Part shown: positions 59,445 to 64,000 of the stretch, one piece after another
How positions within the stretch are numbered: position 1 is the first letter of the stretch
Layout of the letters: each line of letters starts with the position of its first letter
Assembly (NCBI RefSeq): GCF_000321225.1
Contig: NW_004451410.1
Span: 497,187-561,186, forward strand
DNA length: 64,000 bases
Direction: 5' to 3'
Source of the DNA: Odobenus rosmarus divergens
Lineage: Eukaryota; Chordata; Mammalia; Carnivora; Odobenidae
The notes under the pieces: model-generated
Seen by the model: only the letters and a program-made list of their open reading frames with translations
The model's database searches: none
Told to the model about the DNA's origin: nothing
Translations under genes and position numbers: made by a program

Positions 59445-59830
59445 ATGGCTCATTTAATGTGTCAGCCTGACTGGGTCCAGGGATGCCCAGAGTAAACACT
59501 ATTTCTGGGTGTTTCTGGATGAGATGAGCATTCATATCAGTCTACTCAGTAGAGCAGACTGCCTTCCCTCCAATCCATGGAGGGCTTGAGTAGAACAAAA
59601 AACAGAGGAAGGAGGAATCGGCCCCCTTCTCCCGCCTCACTGATTGGGCTGGGACATGTCATCTTATCTTGGGCCCTCACACGTGAGCCTTTCCAGCCTC
59701 CCACTTCCCCTCAAACCATCACAGGCTCCAGCCTTCATCATAAACCACCCTCAGCTTCCTGAAAGTCCTGCTGCAGTGCTCCACCCCATTCATGAGCCTG
59801 GCATCAAAAGCATAAAACTGAGCTGAAGAT
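59445..59830 (+). mobile_element. Old solo LTR-like repeat (ERVL-type, family uncertain)
   Basis: 'tgtgatggctcatttaatgt', then 'gtcagcctgactgggtccag', then 'ctgggtgtttctggatgaga', 'agtagagcagactgccttcc' and 'agtagaacaaaaaacagagg' follow the order of an old mammalian LTR. I cannot name the subfamily. Confidence 0.5.
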
Positions 59831-59864
59831 CTCGGACTCAAAAAAGTAGACTGAAGGTTAAAAT

Positions 59865-60015
59865 CCCAGAATGTCAGAGTCTGAAAGAACTTTCAGAGAC
59901 TCAACATCCTCAAGTTCACAGATGGAGAAACTGGAACCCAGAGAAATTAAGCCCAATATCACACTGACAGCTCATGGAGGAAGCAGGACCAGAATCCTGG
60001 TGTCCAACTTGTAGT
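59865..60015 (-). repeat. MIR-type SINE (reverse)
   Basis: 'tgaaagaactttcagagact', then 'agatggagaaactggaaccc', then 'aggaccagaatcctggtgtc' match reverse MIR-family order. Confidence 0.55.
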
Positions 60016-60221
60016 GAGCCTCCCCTTTTTGAACAGGCAAATTAAATGACCATGTTTATGTTTCTGATCAAAGGGACTGTGGATAAGATTCCCTAAAAAT
60101 AAAGTTCCTCCATAAATTTGTTTGGGGATTTAGGGGAAAATCTCTCTTTTTCTAGGCCCCAAGAGATTTTGTCATCTGCCTTGACTTCTTGGCTCTTGCC
60201 AACTAAGAAAGATTCTAAGGA

Positions 60222-60250
60222 AACACACACACACAGACATACACACACAC
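60222..60250. repeat. (CA)n microsatellite, interrupted
   Basis: Two CA runs separated by GACAT. Confidence 0.9.
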
Positions 60251-60889
60251 TTCTATTGCAGGGTTTTATCTGGCTACAAGGTTATCCATATGAAAAACCC
60301 AGAAGGGTATGCAAAACTACACTACAGGATCACAACATGTCAGGTCAAAGTCATTCCCTCCAAGGGCTTGTTTAAACAGGCAAAACAAAGGACAACAACA
60401 AAAAACCCCTTTCCACTTAAATGTAATGTTATGTGGACCCAAACTCCACCAGTTCTAAAGTTTTAAATAGGATCTTTCAATCCAAACATTTAACACTGCC
60501 AAAGAAAGGTCAAGTAAACATATTGTCCATAAACAATGACTAAGCAAAAAAATTTAAAGAGATTATCTGCAATAGTTAAGCCAAAAATGAAAACAATTCA
60601 AAGGAGTGTGGAACATAAACAATTTATACAAGATTTAGAAAAAATTAACAAGATAGCCCAGCCAAATGTTTTCTCTGATTTCCAGACACTGTTTTTCTGC
60701 ACTGCCTACGGCTTTGCATGCACCCTCTCACTGAATCCTCAAAGCTCAGGGACCAGAGGCTCACCAGCATCATCTGAATTACTTCTCCTTGTTTCCCTTG
60801 AAGATCACAGGAGGAAACTTAAAACAAGGGCTGTCTATGCATTCTCCCCGCTAGCTTGCAAGCCATCAACTTACACATCTGCCATGCCA

Positions 60890-61250
60890 AGCTCTGTTGT
60901 TTGCAAGATGGCTAAGTATTGGCCCCCATCCTCAGGGAGCTAGTCTAGTGAGCAAACAGACCCGGAAACATACAATGGCCAAGCATGATAAGCACCAGAT
61001 ACAGCAGCTACAGCACAGCAGGTGGAGGGATCAACTCCCAGGAGCTGGACGCCAAGAGGGGCCAGGGAATGGTACTAAGGAGAGATGCTTGAACTGCGGC
61101 ATGAAAGGTTCAACAGCTGTTCCCCAGGTGAATAAGGGAGAGACTTTCTAGGTAAAGGAAACACAAGAGGCAGAAACACAAGGGCGTTCTGGAGGACCGT
61201 CAGGCACTATAAATAACCTGATTTCACAAGTATAAAGATGTATCGCAGGA
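60890..61250 (-). repeat. L2 fragment (reverse)
   Basis: 'gagatgcttgaactgcggca', then 'ctaggtaaaggaaacacaag', then 'caggaaaggttttttcactt' resemble reverse L2. Confidence 0.45.
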
Positions 61251-61559
61251 AAGGTTTTTTCACTTGCTTTTGTTACTGGAGTGGGAGAGGCAATTAGAAA
61301 GAAGAATTAAGCACATTATCACTTCCCACCGGCTTTATAGATAACCCTTTCCATTATCACTGATCAAAGTGCGAAATTAGACCCCTCATTAGTCACTGCA
61401 AGCCCCTTCACCCTCATGACCCCTCCCTGACCACCTCAGTGGGCTCTAACATCGACCTTCTAACACTCCTCAGGTCCCCGTGTCATGGTTGGCGTTCTAG
61501 AAGATGCGACTTGTACCCCAGCTGTCCCAGCACCTGTGTGTAGGCCGTACTTTGTAAGC

Positions 61560-61715
61560 TGAACAAGGTCCAGCTCTGCCACATCTTAGTGAGGTGACCC
61601 AGGAAGGTGCCATATCTTTCTGAGCTTCCATTTCCACATCATAAATGCCTCCCGGGGAGAGCAAACATCACAGCAGAATGCCTGGCCTGTAACAGGTATT
61701 CTAGTAACATGGACC
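61560..61715 (+). repeat. MIR
   Basis: 'gtccagctctgccacatctt', then 'agtgaggtgacccaggaagg', then 'agcttccatttccacatcat' and 'tgcctggcctgtaacaggta' follow MIR order. Confidence 0.6.
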
Positions 61716-62819
61716 GTGCTCCCTTTCTCCAACACCCCCATCTGCTGTGGCCACAGAGAACCTGGTCCAGAACCTAAACAGTACCGGCCCCTACGAACTG
61801 CTAAGGCCAAGTTCAGCACCAAACCCAAAAGACCCGCCACTTCTTTCTACCCTGCCCTTCATCTTCAAGAGATTTCTGTGGATTAAATCACATTACTAAG
61901 CCTGATAGTACGAAGCCACAGAACCCAATGACGAGAGTTAACAGAAACTATGTATTGCAAGGACGACACACGTTGCCTACATGAGAACATTCTTGAAGGT
62001 CACGGGGATGAGAACAGATATGTGATGCAGCTGTGAGCTAGTGATTATCCCACAGAATGCTGTTAATATTTTCTCTCCTTGAGAAGAGAGAAGCAAAATT
62101 CTTCTTGGTTATTTTTAGGGTTGAGATGGTAAATGTTTGGCTTAAAATGTGCCAGAATCAAAAGTAATTTTGCATTTAGTCATTATGCCTTGGCCAATAC
62201 TATTAATTCTACCATACTAACCTTCTCTCCATAGATACAATAAAGCAAGTGTGGTAATTACTGACGGAACTATTCCTCTTGATCTCCGAAAGGAACATAA
62301 GTCCCGATTCTGAGGTAAGGAGAAGAGAATTCGGGTAGAGGGAAGGGACAGGGACAGGCCTACTTCTAGGGAAAAGAGCAGGGGACATGGAGGCCAGGAG
62401 AGGAGCTGGAAGAGCTCACCATTTGTCTCGTGACCCATCTCAACCCAACGTTTCTCAGGACAATAAGCAAAGCCACCAAACGTGAGGGCCCAGCAGCAGG
62501 CAGGCAGTGATCTATGAGGCACTGTTAGTCTATAGTCTGTGATCCACCTTGTTAGAATGGCCAAATGATGAGATGACAGGACAGCCTGTGTTGACAATGA
62601 AGGGGGAAGGAAAGAGGGTTGATGGTGGCACCAGACTGTCTTTTCTCACTTTCTCCCTCAGATCTTAGGCCTATTTTTCCTTTTCTATTTAGTGTTGAGA
62701 ACAATAAATATGGCTCAAACCTGTACCCAAGGGCAAGACAAAATTAAAATAAGCTGCCGGGAAAGTATTCAAGCTAGCCCAATAGCCATTCTGAATCAAT
62801 TTCCTAATACATTACACTT

Positions 62820-62965
62820 GAAAACTTTTAATTATTCATCCAATAAATACTTGTTGAGTCTTTTCTATGTGCCAGCATTGTTCTGGTTGCTGGGAAACAT
62901 CAGGAAATAAAGCAGGAAATATATCCTTCCGCATATGCTGGAAAATGTATCCTCCTGCATTCACG
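62820..62965 (-). repeat. L2 3'-end fragment (reverse)
   Basis: 'tattcatccaataaatactt', then 'gttgagtcttttctatgtgc', then 'cagcattgttctggttgctg' is the reverse L2 terminus. Confidence 0.6.
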
Positions 62966-63409
62966 GACGGAGATGGACAAGCACTAAGTATAATAAGTAA
63001 ATTATACAGCATGTTAGAAGCTGGTGTGCTACAGAAAAAAGAAAAAAACAGAGCAGGGTAATGAAGCTGGGGTGCAGGGGGTTGGGAGAATTTCCCCTTT
63101 AAAACGGGGCAGGGGTCAGGACAAGCCTTACTGTGAAGACAAACAGGCAAGCTATGCAGCTATTTGGGGAATAAATTCCATTGCAAAGTACTTAAGGTGG
63201 GAGAGGTCCTGGCACGTTCACAGAAGAACAAGGGCATCAGTATGTCTGAAGCGGGACATGACAGGAAGAAGGCGGCAGAAGGAAGTATCAGAGATGGAAC
63301 TGGCACCAAGCGACATGGGACCTTGCAGCCATCAAACAGACTCTGGCTTTAACCATGAAAGGGAGAGCGAGCCACTGAAGGTATTTTCTGTTTTAACTAC
63401 ACTGAAATA

Positions 63410-64000
63410 GTTACTCACAAGAAGTTGTAAAAACAGTACAGACCGGTGCCATGAACCCATCACCCAGACTTCCTCAATGGATGACATCTTACAGAAGTAC
63501 AGAGCATTATCTTGGCATAACCCAGGTCAGCAGACTGACTTTCTCAGCCAATTGCTGTGGGCACGCACGTGTCTGTCCGGTGTGTCCCGGCCTGCAACAC
63601 TTTCCCACATGTATGCCATGCACTACAGCTCTACCATCACAAAGGGCTCCCCCCTGCCCGTTCAGTCAACCCCATAACCTCTCATCTGTTCCTCACTCTG
63701 TCATCTCGCCATTTTGAGAACGTCCCATAAATGGAATCACACTGCATGCAATCTTCTGAGATTATCTTTTTTCACCTGGCACAACAACCCCGAGATTCGT
63801 TCAGGTTGCTTTGTTCCCTTTTCAGTGCTGAGTCATACTCTACTCTGCGCATGTACCAGCCTAACCATCGATGCACTAAAGAACACTTGAGTCGTTTCCA
63901 GTTGGGGAATATGACACATAAAGCTACTAGCCAACAGCCGTTTTATATCAATTCTCTAATCTTTCACAATTACAAACTCTTTTAATTATTTAATCAATAA
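63410..64000 (-). mobile_element. Old L1M fragment (reverse), runs off the window
   Basis: 'gaacccatcacccagacttc', then 'ataaatggaatcacactgca', then 'cagtgctgagtcatactcta' and 'gtcgtttccagttggggaat' follow old L1 3' UTR/ORF2 end in reverse order. Confidence 0.75.

Larger units (their letters stand above)
47421..64000 (-). other. CYB5A: CYB5A intron 1 (partial, runs off the window)
   Basis: Everything upstream of exon 2 (higher coordinates) is taken as intron 1. No sequence coding the N-terminal segment and no CpG-rich promoter was found up to 64000. A first intron longer than 16.5 kb fits the large first intron I recall for human CYB5A. It holds the SINE, L1, L2, MIR and LTR repeats listed separately. 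The parts not listed (about 47500-48780, 48950-50730, 53650-54400, 54840-55870, 56045-57015, 59000-59440, 60020-60880, 61715-62800 and 62965-63400) show no gene that I can recognise. Confidence 0.75.

Noticed and set aside
1..64000. CRISPR-like array from the many dispersed similar repeats
   Set aside because: The repeats are about 190-bp SINEs in both orientations at irregular kilobase spacing with their own target-site duplications.
47421..64000. CYB5A exon 1 and promoter
   Set aside because: No segment coding the N-terminal residues and no CpG-rich region was found. The exon is taken to lie beyond the window.
1..64000. A previously undescribed multi-gene system
   Set aside because: Only one known gene and repeat-derived sequence can be supported. 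Nothing in the layout suggests cooperating novel genes.

Overview
This window is vertebrate nuclear DNA from a carnivoran mammal. The main evidence is about two dozen tRNA-Lys-derived CAN-SINEs (head of the GGGCGCCTGGGTGGCTCAGT type, CT-rich body, AATAAATAAA tail). They lie among carnivoran L1 3' ends and older mammalian repeats (MIR, L2, MLT1, MER5-like). The SINE heads and tails look like those of arctoid caniforms (bears, pinnipeds, mustelids) and not like the dog-type SINE. That taxonomic call comes from remembered repeat families, so it is moderate in confidence.

One protein-coding gene is recognised: CYB5A (microsomal cytochrome b5), on the minus strand. Its last four coding exons lie at 47292-47420, 45225-45254, 41108-41142 and 39324-39405. 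They carry canonical GT/AG splice sites, keep the reading frame across every junction, and end in TAA. Together they encode residues 44-134 of the usual 134-residue protein: both haem-ligand histidines, the linker and the C-terminal membrane anchor. Exon 1 was not found, so the window ends inside a first intron longer than 16.5 kb.

Layout: 1 to about 31 kb is gene-free DNA downstream of CYB5A, made of SINEs, L1 and L2 fragments, MIRs and three MLT1 LTRs. About 31.2-38.2 kb appears to be a decayed endogenous retrovirus on the minus strand. It has a clear 381-bp LTR at 37827-38207 and broken gag and protease remnants; the part below 35.95 kb is less certain. 38.2-39.3 kb is the intergenic boundary plus the CYB5A 3' UTR. 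39.3-47.4 kb holds CYB5A exons and introns 2-4. 47.4-64 kb is intron 1, with a broken L2 copy, several SINEs, a MER5-like fossil and a 50-N assembly gap inside a SINE.

No operon, CRISPR array, RNA gene other than tRNA-derived SINEs, CpG-island promoter or novel biological system was found. The points most worth a second look are small-scale: an assembly gap flanked by an identical 29-bp repeat, a three-copy target-site duplication suggesting an L1 event with a 3' transduction later hit by a SINE at the same site, a perfect 24-bp repeat shared by two CYB5A introns, a twin-primed (inverted) L1, and substitutions in the CYB5A tail anchor. All family names come from reading and memory of consensus patterns; no database search was run.
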